Source of the DNA: Rhodohalobacter sp. 614A
Lineage (GTDB): Bacteria; Bacteroidota; Rhodothermia; Balneolales; Balneolaceae
Direction of reading: 5' to 3'
NCBI RefSeq assembly: GCF_021462415.1
Contig: NZ_JAKEDS010000001.1
Coordinates: forward strand, 1,398,273-1,462,272
Length of the DNA: 64,000 bases
Position numbers and translations under genes: made by a program. Under the pieces are notes generated by a model. That model did no database searches and was not told the origin of the DNA. It worked only from the letters and a program-made list of their open reading frames with translations. Shown here one piece after another: positions 8,719 through 17,388 of this stretch (position 1 is the stretch's first letter; each line of letters starts with the position of its first letter).

Positions 8719-9519
8719 TCAATTATTCGCGGGCTCAAGATAGGCTTGGAGGATAGCAGAAAATTGCTTGGGTTTATCCAAAAAAGCATAATGGCTGGCT
8801 CCATTGATCACAACCAAAGCACTATCTTTAAATAATTTTTCCATTCGTTTTCCCTGATCCATAGGAGTTGCTGTATCATTTTCTCCCCAGATAAGAAGAA
8901 TTTCCTGTTGAACATTGGGTAACAGGTGATCGAGATATTCATTCACACAAGCAACGAACGTCTGCCTCATTACTCCTGATAATTTTTGGTAATCAGATGA
9001 GCCAAGACTTTTCCAAAGGGAGGTTTTCCGGAGTTTGTCCAGTCCTTTCTCCCTCAGGTTTTGGGGCAATAGATAGAAGGGTAGCTTCAGGGTTTTGGCG
9101 GTGTATTTTTTCAGGTAAAAAGAAGCACTTCGTTTCGGTTTGAGGCCGGCTGCTCCCGTAAAAACCACTTTGTCAATTCTTGGGCTGATTTCCGGCCGCG
9201 TGAGCAGCTTTAGTGCCACTCTTGCTCCGAATGAATGAACGATGAGATCGAACTGTGGCTCTTCAATTTTTTTGGATGCGAATTCCTCAACGATGTCTGC
9301 ATAATCATCTACCGTCCAGGTTAATTTCGGCTCGGGAGAACCGCCGAATCCGGGGAAATCAACCAAGTAACTTGTTCGGAGATTCTGAATCTGTTTTGCC
9401 ATCGGCATCATTACTTTCGAGTCACTTCCCCATCCGTGTAAAATCAATACCGGTTTTCCTGTTCCGATTTTGTACCAGGCTAGTGAGCCTTTTTCACATT
9501 CAAAGCTGTTTGATTCCAT
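8719..9519 (-). CDS. Alpha/beta-fold hydrolase
   Basis: 266 residues with a complete alpha/beta-hydrolase triad by position: nucleophile Ser96 in VHSFGA (the usual first Gly is His), acid Asp215 in WGENDTATP and His243 in GASHYAFLD. LILHGWGSD near residue 25 supplies the oxyanion-hole HGW motif. A helical cap lies between about 125 and 195. No signal peptide is present, so it is cytosolic. The overall form resembles BioH/MhpC-like esterases, but the substrate cannot be read from sequence. It is transcribed alone and converges on the DUF1508-like gene. Confidence 0.85.
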   Translation of the reverse strand: MESNSFECEKGSLAWYKIGTGKPVLILHGWGSDSKVMMPMAKQIQNLRTSYLVDFPGFGGSPEPKLTWTVDDYADIVEEFASKKIEEPQFDLIVHSFGARVALKLLTRPEISPRIDKVVFTGAAGLKPKRSASFYLKKYTAKTLKLPFYLLPQNLREKGLDKLRKTSLWKSLGSSDYQKLSGVMRQTFVACVNEYLDHLLPNVQQEILLIWGENDTATPMDQGKRMEKLFKDSALVVINGASHYAFLDKPKQFSAILQAYLEPANN

Positions 9520-9663
9520 TTATAAAAAAATTGTAAGGGATTCAGAAATTCTGGTTCATAAATATACAGAACCTGAGAAGGTTTTTGAGAATTGGTTTCA
9601 AGAGTTGTTGAATTTTGTTTTCGAACCGAAAAGAAAAACGTTGGTTCCAGAAAGAGAGGATTT

Positions 9664-10191
9664 ATGAGAAGAAAACTATTTTTCCTGATTGAAAAACTGG
9701 AGATAAAGAGAAGCGAGAGAATCGCCGTATCCGGTTTGCTGATTTTACTGGTAATGCTGAGCGGAGTACAAACATTTCTGAATCCGGAACCGAATTATGA
9801 TGAAGATGAGTATCGTAAACTAGAACAAATTTTCCGGGAGAAGAGTCAAGCCATTCAGTCTGAGAAAGATCTGATTATGGCGAGATACGAGCCCGATGAG
9901 GAAATCCCTGTAGCAGTTTCAGTAACGGGAGCTTCGGCCCTGGAGATTATGGAACCGGACACGACAGAAAAGGAATCTCCAGCCGAAGATTTCGGAGAGA
10001 TGATAAATATCAATACAGCTAGTAGCGAAAAATTGCAGGAATTGCCGGGGATTGGTCCGGCTTATGCGGGCAGAATAGTAACGTGGCGGGATGAAAATGG
10101 TTCTTTTACGTCTAAAGATCAGCTACTCGAGATAAAAGGAATTGGAGAAAAACGCCTGGCAAAAATAAAACCTTTAATCACACTTCAGTAA
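9664..10191 (+). CDS. ComEA-like membrane-anchored helix-hairpin-helix protein
   Basis: The start at ATG 9664 has an upstream AGAGAGGA; the frame is open further upstream but lacks support there. The 175-residue product has a membrane helix at about 17-37 (RIAVSGLLILLVMLSGVQTFL), an acidic, charged spacer and a C-terminal double helix-hairpin-helix: ININTASSEKLQELPGIGPA and LLEIKGIGEKRLAKIKP. This layout (anchor, spacer, HhH DNA-binding domain) is that of ComEA, the DNA receptor for transformation. No other competence genes are nearby, so the role in DNA uptake is an inference. Confidence 0.85.
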   Translation: MRRKLFFLIEKLEIKRSERIAVSGLLILLVMLSGVQTFLNPEPNYDEDEYRKLEQIFREKSQAIQSEKDLIMARYEPDEEIPVAVSVTGASALEIMEPDTTEKESPAEDFGEMININTASSEKLQELPGIGPAYAGRIVTWRDENGSFTSKDQLLEIKGIGEKRLAKIKPLITLQ

Positions 10192-10286
10192 TTCTCGAAA
10201 AAATTGCCAGAATCACTTAAATGCTGTTTTTATACCGACCCTGTTTCGTTATTTTTTAAACTCACAAAAGCAAGCAGGGTATCAAG

Positions 10287-11837
10287 ATGTCTAACAAAAT
10301 TTTATGGGCCGACGATGAAATTGACCAGTTAAAAGCTCATATCATCTTTCTTCAAAATAAAGGATTTGAAATTACTCCCGTTACAAATGGGGAAGATGCG
10401 GTTTCTTTAATCAAATCGCGGCCATTTGATATTGTTTTTCTGGATGAGCAGATGCCGGGAATGGACGGTCTGGCCACACTCGAACAGATTCAGCAAATTC
10501 AGCCTTCACTACCGGTGATCATGATCACAAAAAGTGAGGAAGAATCGATCATGGAAGATGCCATTGGAAATAAAATTTCCGACTACCTGATCAAACCGGT
10601 GAATCCCAACCAGATTTTGCTCACCATCAAACGGATTCTTGACAAGCGAAGAATTCAAAACGAAAAGGCTGCTCAAACCTATCTGAAGAGTTTTAATCAG
10701 CTTTCATCCAAGTTCAGTGAAGAGACCAGCTGGCAGGACTGGATTGATATCTACAAAAAACTCACACACTGGGAACTGAACCTGGAATCGAGTGATGAAG
10801 GTTTACAGCAAGTATTACAGGATCAGTTTCAGCAGGCAAACCAGGCATTCGGGAAGTTCATAAAACTCGAATACAAAGGATGGTTAAAATCGCAGGATAA
10901 TGATCATCCTGTTTTAAGTCCCGACCTTTTGGAGTGGAAGGTATTCCCTCAACTAAAATCTGGCAAAACGGTTGTTTTTTTTCTGATTGATTGCATGCGA
11001 TACGATCAATGGCTTTTGTTCCAGGGAATGCTGAATGACTATTTTACAATAAAAACGGATTTCTATTATTCCATTTTACCGACGGCAACTCCATTTTCAA
11101 GAAACGCCATTTTTTCTGGTTTGTATCCGTTGGAAATCCAGCGCCGTTATCCCGATTTGTGGGAGATGGGACAGGATGAAACGTCTCTGAACAGAAATGA
11201 AGAGGCTCTGTTAAAGAAATATTTGAACCGACACGGGCTTCCCGAACAGGTGAAATATGAGAAGATCATCAACCCGGAAGATGGAAATAAAATTGCCGAT
11301 AAAATTTCCAACTATACGCAAACCCAGCTCTCAGCAATCATTTATAATTTTGTGGATACACTGGTTCACAGCCGTTCTGATTCTGAGGTTCTGAAACAGC
11401 TTGCACCGGATGTCTCTGCTTTTCGGTCGCTCACGGAAACCTGGTTTCAGCATTCGTCACTTTTCCGGATGTTTAAAGAGCTGGCAAAAGAAGATGTGAC
11501 GGTGGTAGTTTCAACTGACCATGGCTCGGTTCGGTCTATGCGCGATACAAAAGTATTTGGTGATCGTGACGCGGCCACGAACTTGCGATACAAGTATGGA
11601 AGAAATCTTCGTGCGCAGGACAGCGCCGCTATTTTTATTGATAAACCCCACGCCTATCAGCTCCCGGTGGAGCCTCCGGCCAATTCATACATTATTGCCA
11701 AGGAAGATTATTTCTTTGTGTATCCTAATAATTACAACAAATTTCAGAATCGATACCGCGATACCTTCCAGCATGGCGGCGCCTCTATGGAAGAGATGAT
11801 TTTGCCGGTTGTGACCATGAAACCCCGCGGCAGGTAA
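10287..11837 (+). CDS. porX: PorX-type response regulator with PglZ domain
   Basis: 516 residues. The N-terminal receiver domain has the acidic pocket D9/D10, phospho-acceptor D53 ([11 protein letters not shown]), T81 and K103 (LIKPVNP). After a helical linker (about 125-200), the C-terminal half is a PglZ/alkaline-phosphatase-like domain with [14 protein letters not shown] near 227 and [12 protein letters not shown] near 408. This receiver-PglZ architecture and length are those of PorX, which works with PorY and sigma factor SigP to control type IX secretion in Porphyromonas and relatives; the PglZ part is reported to cleave oligonucleotides. It is followed 1 base later by tsaE. Confidence 0.95.
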   Translation: MSNKILWADDEIDQLKAHIIFLQNKGFEITPVTNGEDAVSLIKSRPFDIVFLDEQMPGMDGLATLEQIQQIQPSLPVIMITKSEEESIMEDAIGNKISDYLIKPVNPNQILLTIKRILDKRRIQNEKAAQTYLKSFNQLSSKFSEETSWQDWIDIYKKLTHWELNLESSDEGLQQVLQDQFQQANQAFGKFIKLEYKGWLKSQDNDHPVLSPDLLEWKVFPQLKSGKTVVFFLIDCMRYDQWLLFQGMLNDYFTIKTDFYYSILPTATPFSRNAIFSGLYPLEIQRRYPDLWEMGQDETSLNRNEEALLKKYLNRHGLPEQVKYEKIINPEDGNKIADKISNYTQTQLSAIIYNFVDTLVHSRSDSEVLKQLAPDVSAFRSLTETWFQHSSLFRMFKELAKEDVTVVVSTDHGSVRSMRDTKVFGDRDAATNLRYKYGRNLRAQDSAAIFIDKPHAYQLPVEPPANSYIIAKEDYFFVYPNNYNKFQNRYRDTFQHGGASMEEMILPVVTMKPRGR

Positions 11838-11838
11838 T

Positions 11839-12252
11839 ATGAAGACGGTTCTGAGCAGCACTCCGGAAGAGACGATCCAAATTGCCAAAGAATATGCGAA
11901 AACTGTAAACCCCGGGGATGTGATCTGCCTGGAAGGGAATTTGGGCGCAGGAAAAACACAATTTGTCCGGGGATTTGTCCAGGGACTTGGTTTGGCCGGA
12001 GATGTTGTATCATCGCCAACTTTTACCATCATCAATGAATATGATGGGGAGTTACCGGTTTATCATTTCGATTGCTATCGGCTTGAACATGTTGAAGAAG
12101 CAGTAGAAATAGGATCGGAAGAATATTTGTATGGCGATGGCGTTTGCTTAATCGAGTGGCCGGATCGTATTTCCGAATTATTGCCACCTTCCTCAAAGCA
12201 TGTTACCTTTAGCATCATTGGAAAAACCGAACGCGAGATTATTTTTCATTAG
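11839..12252 (+). CDS. tsaE: tRNA threonylcarbamoyladenosine biosynthesis ATPase TsaE
   Basis: 137 residues, the usual size for TsaE. Walker A is at residues 33-40 (GNLGAGKT), followed by SSPTFTIINEY and HFDCYRL, which are family signatures, and IEWPDRI in the C-terminal part. TsaE is the ATPase that, with TsaB and TsaD, adds threonylcarbamoyl to A37 of ANN-decoding tRNAs; tsaD lies elsewhere in this window (42.4 kb). It is immediately downstream of porX, probably in the same transcript, an arrangement I recall as common in Bacteroidota. Confidence 0.95.
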   Translation: MKTVLSSTPEETIQIAKEYAKTVNPGDVICLEGNLGAGKTQFVRGFVQGLGLAGDVVSSPTFTIINEYDGELPVYHFDCYRLEHVEEAVEIGSEEYLYGDGVCLIEWPDRISELLPPSSKHVTFSIIGKTEREIIFH

Positions 12253-12263
12253 AATTTTTAAAA

Positions 12264-12548
12264 ATGGCAACACGAAACCGGCGACTCTCTTACCGATTGG
12301 ATCTGCTTCCCGTGATCTATCCGTATCACAGGAGAGCATCAAATATCGTGCAACTTGGAGATCTCGTTTATTATGGCCCCTCGCCCGAGTATTATGGAAT
12401 TGGTGAGGTTGTCAGCGCTGAAGGAAATTTTTGTGTGGTTGATTTTCGCGGAACAGGTTTGCTTGGAATTCAGAAAGATGTTTTTTCCACAAAGTACATT
12501 ATTCCTATCCATAAGCTGAATTTGGGTCATCTGCTCAAATCAACATAA
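12264..12548 (+). CDS. Hypothetical small basic protein after tsaE (94 aa)
   Basis: I do not recognise a family. The frame begins at ATG 12264, 11 bases after the tsaE stop, and has no better competing frame. The middle (VQLGDLVYYGPSPEYYGIGEVVSAEGNFCVVDFRG) alternates hydrophobic and polar residues like a small SH3/KOW- or Tudor-like beta barrel; a G-x-G-V-V-S-x-x-G-N core supports that reading. The N-terminal 25 residues are arginine-rich. It is convergent with the symporter gene and is probably the third gene of the porX-tsaE transcript. Confidence 0.6.
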   Translation: MATRNRRLSYRLDLLPVIYPYHRRASNIVQLGDLVYYGPSPEYYGIGEVVSAEGNFCVVDFRGTGLLGIQKDVFSTKYIIPIHKLNLGHLLKST

Positions 12549-12574
12549 AGAATCGGCTTTCAAAGATTCCATTT

Positions 12575-13975
12575 CTACTTACTCATTCTGAGCCTTCCAT
12601 AGATCCACAAAAGGATGGCTAAAAAGAGTCCGGGATAAAAAGGCTCAATCCTATAAAAAGCATACCCACCGCCGGGTTGAGGAAGGACTGTTCCAAGAAT
12701 TAACCATGTAAGAGAAACCAAAGTACAGCCAATGATAGATGCGTAAACGATTTTAGCTGGAAATTGAAACGGTTTGAGATAAATTCCCAAAACAGGAATT
12801 AATAGTCCGGGAATGAATACAGATCCGATGACGTACCACAGATCAATCACACTTGGATAGATAATGATGAGAATTATCCCGAGAATAGCTGAGACCAGGA
12901 TTCCAATTCGGGTTAGAAGGTTGGGCCGAACCGAAGGAAAGTATTTGAGAAGATAATCCCGCCCGAGGGTTTGTCCGGAAATAAACAGGTAACTGTCTAA
13001 CGTTGACATGATAGTTGCCAGCAGGGATAAAAAGAACAGCCCCTTTACACCAATAGGAAGAATTTCATCCGCCAGGATCGGGTAAGCTAAAACCGGTTGT
13101 TCGAGTCCGCCGCCTAAAATAGCATATGCATAAAGGCCGGCAAAACAAGTTAGAAAATCAAAAGCGATCCAGAATGCGATAGACCAGAAGATTCCTTTTT
13201 TTGCCGTTTCGGGAGATTCCGCCGCGGCCGCCCTTTGGTGAAAACTTGGGTCTACAAACGTCCAAAGTGCAATAAAAAACCATACGAGAATATATTGCAG
13301 GGAATGTCCGCCGGTGATGTCCATATGTCCATCCGGAAGAGATTCGATAAGTGTGCCAAATCCTCCGAATTGCGCCATTGCAAATATCAACAAGACAATA
13401 AATCCTGTAAACATGAGAACAACCTGCAAAATATCTGTTCGGATAACGGCGCCAAATCCCCCAATTGTGATATAAAAGACAGAAAAAAGAGCCACCAAAG
13501 ATGCGTACAAAAGAAACGGGGCATCGCCTCCAATAAGAAACTGGAAAAGCAATCCGAGCATCAAAATATATGGAGCCGGACTGACGAGAATAAAAATGGG
13601 CAGCGCACTGATTCGCCCGGCTCGTTCGCTGTATTGATTGGCAATAGCTTCGGGGATGGTCAGCGCTTTGTTCAGGCGAATTTTACCGGCGAGATACACG
13701 GCAAATATGGCCGAAAAAATGTAAAATGGTGCGCCGAGAATCAGCCATTGCGAAATGCCGAATTGATAACTCCATTCACCCACGCCCAAAATTCCCCCGT
13801 ACCAGGTGGATACCAATGTAGCTACAAAAGCCGGGAGCGTTACTTTGCGTCCGCTCAAAAGGAATTCTTCTTCCGAATCTTCAGATTCCCAGCCCTTTTT
13901 CCAGCTAATCCAGATCAGGAAAAAGAAATAGAGCGCTACAAGTAACCAGTCAAAGAATGCAAAATCTGAATTCAA
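12575..13975 (-). CDS. Sodium:solute symporter (SSS) family transporter
   Basis: 466 residues with about 12-13 hydrophobic helices, typical of the SSS/SLC5 family (LeuT fold). GWESEDSEEEFLLSGRKVTLPAFVATLVSTWYGG in the first loop and helix and the GFGAVIRTDILQ motif near residue 173 are family hallmarks. The gene lies 11 bases downstream of thiamine diphosphokinase on the same strand, so the natural reading is a two-gene operon in which the transporter brings in thiamine or a precursor. That substrate is inferred only from neighbourhood; SSS proteins also carry sugars, proline, pantothenate and sialic acid. Confidence 0.88.
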   Translation of the reverse strand: MNSDFAFFDWLLVALYFFFLIWISWKKGWESEDSEEEFLLSGRKVTLPAFVATLVSTWYGGILGVGEWSYQFGISQWLILGAPFYIFSAIFAVYLAGKIRLNKALTIPEAIANQYSERAGRISALPIFILVSPAPYILMLGLLFQFLIGGDAPFLLYASLVALFSVFYITIGGFGAVIRTDILQVVLMFTGFIVLLIFAMAQFGGFGTLIESLPDGHMDITGGHSLQYILVWFFIALWTFVDPSFHQRAAAAESPETAKKGIFWSIAFWIAFDFLTCFAGLYAYAILGGGLEQPVLAYPILADEILPIGVKGLFFLSLLATIMSTLDSYLFISGQTLGRDYLLKYFPSVRPNLLTRIGILVSAILGIILIIIYPSVIDLWYVIGSVFIPGLLIPVLGIYLKPFQFPAKIVYASIIGCTLVSLTWLILGTVLPQPGGGYAFYRIEPFYPGLFLAILLWIYGRLRMSK

Positions 13976-13986
13976 AAGAAGGGTAT

Positions 13987-14601
13987 TTAATGGTTAATCA
14001 GGAGAAGAAGGTCTCCTTTTTTGAATTCAATTTCGACCGTTTTTTCGATGGATTCATTGGAACTTCCGTCACGAACTCCATTTTCAAGGTCTTCATTTTT
14101 AAGAGGATACTTCAGACCTTTGGTTGTAATACCCTCCACTTTGCCGGAAAGTGGAAAAAGAGAGAGAATGGTTCCCGGTTCAAAAGATTCTTTGAAAGGA
14201 GAGTGAATCATTTTCATCACGGCATAGTCGTCCATTAGCAAAATCGAATTAAAACTTGCATCAAATTGAAGCAATACGGAGAGATTTTTCAGGGTGTGAT
14301 CCAGCCGTTTTCCCGTAGCACCGAATACTACAGCTTCAGTTGCTGAACGGTTCAATGCGTGGGCGAGTGCTTTTTCAAAGTCGTTGGTTTCCTGATCTTT
14401 ATCATGAATAACTTCAGCCGTTTCAGTACCTGTAACTTTATAACTGTCCAGGTCTCCGATGATCACATCCGGCTGTAAGCCGAGTTTTTGCGCATGATAC
14501 GCACCGCCATCGGCTGCGATGAATAGATCGGAACCCGAGATTTCCCGCTCAATGATTCTTTTTTGGGGAATGTCACCGTCACAAAGAATAACTGCTTTCA
14601 T
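13987..14601 (-). CDS. thiN: Thiamine diphosphokinase
   Basis: 204 residues. Transfers pyrophosphate from ATP to thiamine to make thiamine diphosphate. Catalytic-domain motifs: IAADGGAYHA (D31), PDVIIGDLDS (D50, D52), QETNDFEKAL (D74) and GATGKRLDHTLKNL (D101), all typical of the TPK alpha/beta domain, followed by the C-terminal beta-sandwich thiamine-binding domain (about 125-204, ending KGDLLLLINH). It is the first gene of a pair with a sodium symporter. I looked upstream on the minus strand for a TPP riboswitch (CTGAGA and the ACCTGA-type core) and did not see one. Confidence 0.92.
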   Translation of the reverse strand: MKAVILCDGDIPQKRIIEREISGSDLFIAADGGAYHAQKLGLQPDVIIGDLDSYKVTGTETAEVIHDKDQETNDFEKALAHALNRSATEAVVFGATGKRLDHTLKNLSVLLQFDASFNSILLMDDYAVMKMIHSPFKESFEPGTILSLFPLSGKVEGITTKGLKYPLKNEDLENGVRDGSSNESIEKTVEIEFKKGDLLLLINH

Positions 14602-14965
14602 GCAAATGATTATAGATGAATCAACGTTAAGAATCCATTATAGCCCTTGTGGACAATTGGAAGCTGTTTGAGGGTGGTTGATAAAACCAGTCAAAAAATC
14701 TTGCTATCTAAAGAAAGAAACTTCATTTTTGTACGTTCGAGAAAATTCGATTTTAAAAAGTGAAATTTAAAGTGAATGCATCATTAGTTCGCCATTAAAT
14801 ATACGGTCATTGTGAGCTTGAAAAGCAATCATTCATATGGAAATTTCTATGATCGCTACGTTCTCACATTGGCTGGACGACTGTTCAGTATTCATCAAAA
14901 AAGTTGGTTCTGAGATGATTTTAATCTCAACCAAAATAACGATAAAGAATTAAGTTCGAGAACAT
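14602..14965. other. Intergenic region between divergent thiN and nrnA-like genes
   Basis: About 360 bp carrying the promoters of two divergent units. I see no open frame of note, no riboswitch core and no clear long palindrome. It is AT-rich, especially in the 100 bp before the DHH gene. Confidence 0.5.
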
Positions 14966-15958
14966 ATGTTTTCTGAGTTTATCGAAAAAATTAAGAATTA
15001 TAATCACATCGGTGTACTGTCTCATGTGCGCCCGGACGGTGATTGTCTGGGATCGCAGGTGGCGATCAGCAAATGGCTGCAAAAAAACGGGTACACGGTT
15101 TCGGCTTTTAATGACGATGAAATTCCACTGAACCTGCAATGGCTGACTCAAGCCGTTGAGATCGAAAAACCTACGGACGCCAAGCTCGATGAATGCGATC
15201 TTTTCATTATGGTGGATGGAAATGCCATTCACCGTTTCGGGCAGTTTTCTGAATGGGTTGAAGGAAAATCGGTTCCCATGTGGATGATTGATCACCACCC
15301 CAATCCCGCTGATGAGTTTGATATTACAATTTCAGTGGACGATGCCTCTTCAACCTGCGAATTAATTTACGGGCTTTATGAAGAGTCCGATCCTAATCAG
15401 ATTGATTCCGTGGTGGCGAAGGCGTTGTATACCGGAATCATTACAGATACAGGTTCGCTTCAGTTTGAAAGTGTAACTCCGCGAACGGTTGCCATTGTAT
15501 CTGATTTGCTTGCGCGGGGGAATTTCCGGCCGAATGAGGTGATTGAAGTCATCTATTCCAACAAAACACTTCCTCAAATGCGGCTTCTCAGTTTGGCCCT
15601 GGAAACCATTCAGCTTTTTGAGGATAATCAAATTGCGGTGATGAGCGTTACAAAAGAGATGTTGGAGGAAACGGGAACGACCAATGCAGATTGTGAAGGT
15701 TTTGTCAGTTACCCGCTCAGCATTGCAAAAATTAAAGCAGCCGTACTGGTGAAAGACTTTTATGACGAGGGCATCCGCATCAGTCTTCGTTCCCGCAGTG
15801 CCGTTGATGTAAATGTGTGGGCCCGGCAATTAGGCGGCGGCGGACACAAAAAAGCTGCTGGTGCCTGGCACGAAGGTCCCCGCGAAAAAGCAATCGAAAA
15901 AATTATTGAAATTGGCGCTAAACAACTCAAAGATATTGAAGCACCTTCTGTTTTATAG
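14966..15958 (+). CDS. nrnA: DHH/DHHA1 phosphoesterase (NrnA-like nanoRNase / pAp phosphatase)
   Basis: 330 residues. The DHH domain shows H20-VRPDGDC (D24, D26), MVDG (D84) and the diagnostic DHH at 109-111, the manganese ligands. The DHHA1 domain closes with GGGGHKKAAGA near residue 292, the glycine-rich substrate-binding loop. This is the arrangement and length of NrnA, which degrades 2-5 nt RNAs and dephosphorylates 3'-phosphoadenosine 5'-phosphate. The symbol is by similarity to the Bacillus enzyme. The next gene, a protease, overlaps its 3' end. Confidence 0.9.
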   Translation: MFSEFIEKIKNYNHIGVLSHVRPDGDCLGSQVAISKWLQKNGYTVSAFNDDEIPLNLQWLTQAVEIEKPTDAKLDECDLFIMVDGNAIHRFGQFSEWVEGKSVPMWMIDHHPNPADEFDITISVDDASSTCELIYGLYEESDPNQIDSVVAKALYTGIITDTGSLQFESVTPRTVAIVSDLLARGNFRPNEVIEVIYSNKTLPQMRLLSLALETIQLFEDNQIAVMSVTKEMLEETGTTNADCEGFVSYPLSIAKIKAAVLVKDFYDEGIRISLRSRSAVDVNVWARQLGGGGHKKAAGAWHEGPREKAIEKIIEIGAKQLKDIEAPSVL

Positions 15959-17144
15959 TACGATCATTGCAGGTTTTGCAGTTCTGTTGAGTTGTTCAAA
16001 TCCTGATGCCGAATCGGGCATTTCCCTGAATCCTGATGAGGAACCGTTTTCGGCCGCGTATATTGAGGAAGATTCCTCTGAAGAGACGCGGCCAGATTCG
16101 GAACGTGTGTTTGAGTCTCCCACTGAAACGATTTCTGCAAACCGGGCAAATGCTATTACAAATGCCGTTGAGAAAGCAAGTCCTGCCATCGTCAGTATTG
16201 TGGTTACGTCTCCCGCCAGAACATATGCACAGGATGAATTTTTCCGTTTCTTTTTTGGCGAACCTCCGCGCGAAAATACCAGTATGGGATCTGGTTTTGT
16301 GATTAGTGAAGACGGACTGGTAGTTACAAATCAGCATGTTGTGGGCAGGAATCCCAGTGAAATTACTATTTCCACTCCGGATGGTGAATCGTATCAGGCC
16401 GAGCTGATTGGCAGTGATGAACTCACGGATATCGCCCTTTTACGAATCGATTCGAATCACGTTTTCCCTTTTGTAGAACTGAGCAATTCCGATGAAATTA
16501 TGGTGGGTGAATGGAGCATTGCAATGGGTAATCCGTTCGGGTTATTTGATGATGGAAATCCCACTGTAACGGTTGGCGTAGTGAGCGCGGTAAACCGTGA
16601 TTTTCGTCCAGACCCAAATAATCCCCGCACTTACATCGATATGATTCAAACCGATGCAGCCATCAATCGTGGAAATTCCGGTGGTCCGCTGTTAAATAGT
16701 AATGGCGAAGTAATTGGCATTAACACGTTCATTTACACAGGCGGAACCAGTGCTGGGTTTGTAGGTCTGGGATTTGCCATTCCAAGCAATCGGGTTGAAA
16801 AGATTATTTCACAGCTATTAACGAGTGGCAGCGTAGTTTTGGATTACAATCCCGGAATGGAGTTTACATCCATGACGGAGCAATTAGTGTACAGGTATCG
16901 GCTGCCATATGTAAGCGGACTTCTGGTTACCAGTGTAAATAAAGATGGACCGGCATACGAGTGCGGAATTATGCCGGGTGATATTATTGTTCGAATCGGG
17001 CAGGAGCGTGTTGCCAGCCGAATGCACGCCATGGCTCTTTTACGAGAATACGAAGAAGGTGAAAAAATGCATATTGAACTGATTCGCGAAGGGAATCTTT
17101 ACAAAACGGAGATGTCTCTTCGCCAAAAAGCCTCAGAAGAATAG
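15936..17144 (+). CDS. HtrA/DegP-like S1C serine protease, lipoprotein
   Basis: I choose TTG 15936 because it gives a lipoprotein signal, MKHLLFYSTIIAGFAVLLSC, with a lipobox (LLSC); an ATG at 15861 in the same frame would put 25 basic residues in front of it and lie deep inside nrnA. The 402-residue product has a trypsin-like domain with triad His134 (NQHVV), Asp165 (DIALL) and Ser248 (GNSGGPL), and one C-terminal PDZ domain (about 320-395). HtrA-type enzymes degrade or refold misfolded envelope proteins; here the enzyme would be membrane-anchored and periplasmic. It overlaps the nrnA stop by 23 bases. Confidence 0.9.
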   Translation: MKHLLFYSTIIAGFAVLLSCSNPDAESGISLNPDEEPFSAAYIEEDSSEETRPDSERVFESPTETISANRANAITNAVEKASPAIVSIVVTSPARTYAQDEFFRFFFGEPPRENTSMGSGFVISEDGLVVTNQHVVGRNPSEITISTPDGESYQAELIGSDELTDIALLRIDSNHVFPFVELSNSDEIMVGEWSIAMGNPFGLFDDGNPTVTVGVVSAVNRDFRPDPNNPRTYIDMIQTDAAINRGNSGGPLLNSNGEVIGINTFIYTGGTSAGFVGLGFAIPSNRVEKIISQLLTSGSVVLDYNPGMEFTSMTEQLVYRYRLPYVSGLLVTSVNKDGPAYECGIMPGDIIVRIGQERVASRMHAMALLREYEEGEKMHIELIREGNLYKTEMSLRQKASEE

Positions 17145-17174
17145 AATTTTGATTTAGATAATCATCAAAATGAA

Positions 17175-17215
17175 AAAGCCGCAAAATGTATTCATTCAAC
17201 ATTCTGCGGCTTCTC
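17175..17215 (+). terminator. Terminator hairpin after the HtrA-like gene
   Basis: AAAGCCGCA and TGCGGCTTCT form a stem, extended by AATGT/ACATT with one mismatch, 33 bases after the protease stop. A-rich sequence before and TTCT after make it a plausible bidirectional intrinsic terminator. Confidence 0.65.
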
Positions 17216-17336
17216 ATAACTCTTGATTTCTTATATGCCCTTCTTTAAAAGTGGAAGGTTTATCTTTCTTCTTGATCAATAGTCTACTTGTATGAACCGG
17301 ATTTTTGAAAACCCTTACAGAAAAAAATTATTTTTT

Positions 17337-17374
17337 TTGAAATAACCTTTCTTCATTGGGTGGTTATATTTTTG
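17337..17374 (+). promoter_or_regulatory. Candidate Bacteroidota-type promoter of the pseudouridine synthase gene
   Basis: The TATTTTTG at 17367-17374 fits the TAnnTTTG -7 element known for Bacteroidota sigma factors; a second match starts at 17376. A TTG at 17337 or 17356 could serve as the -33 element, though neither spacing (27 or about 8 to the first box, 17 to the second) is ideal. If the second box is used, the transcript would begin almost at ATG 17389 and be nearly leaderless. Confidence 0.35.
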
Positions 17375-17388
17375 TTATTTTTGACGAT

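Noticed and set aside
9470-9667. Plus-strand frame before the ComEA-like gene
   Set aside because: It mostly overlaps the start of the hydrolase on the other strand and lacks a ribosome site; the real start is at 9664.
13235-13945. Plus-strand frame of 236 codons
   Set aside because: It is antisense to the symporter, with no motif and a lysine/serine composition expected from the opposite strand of a membrane protein.
14602-14965. TPP riboswitch upstream of thiN
   Set aside because: Expected from the thiamine context, but the conserved CTGAGA and ACCTGA-type elements are not present on the minus strand of this region.
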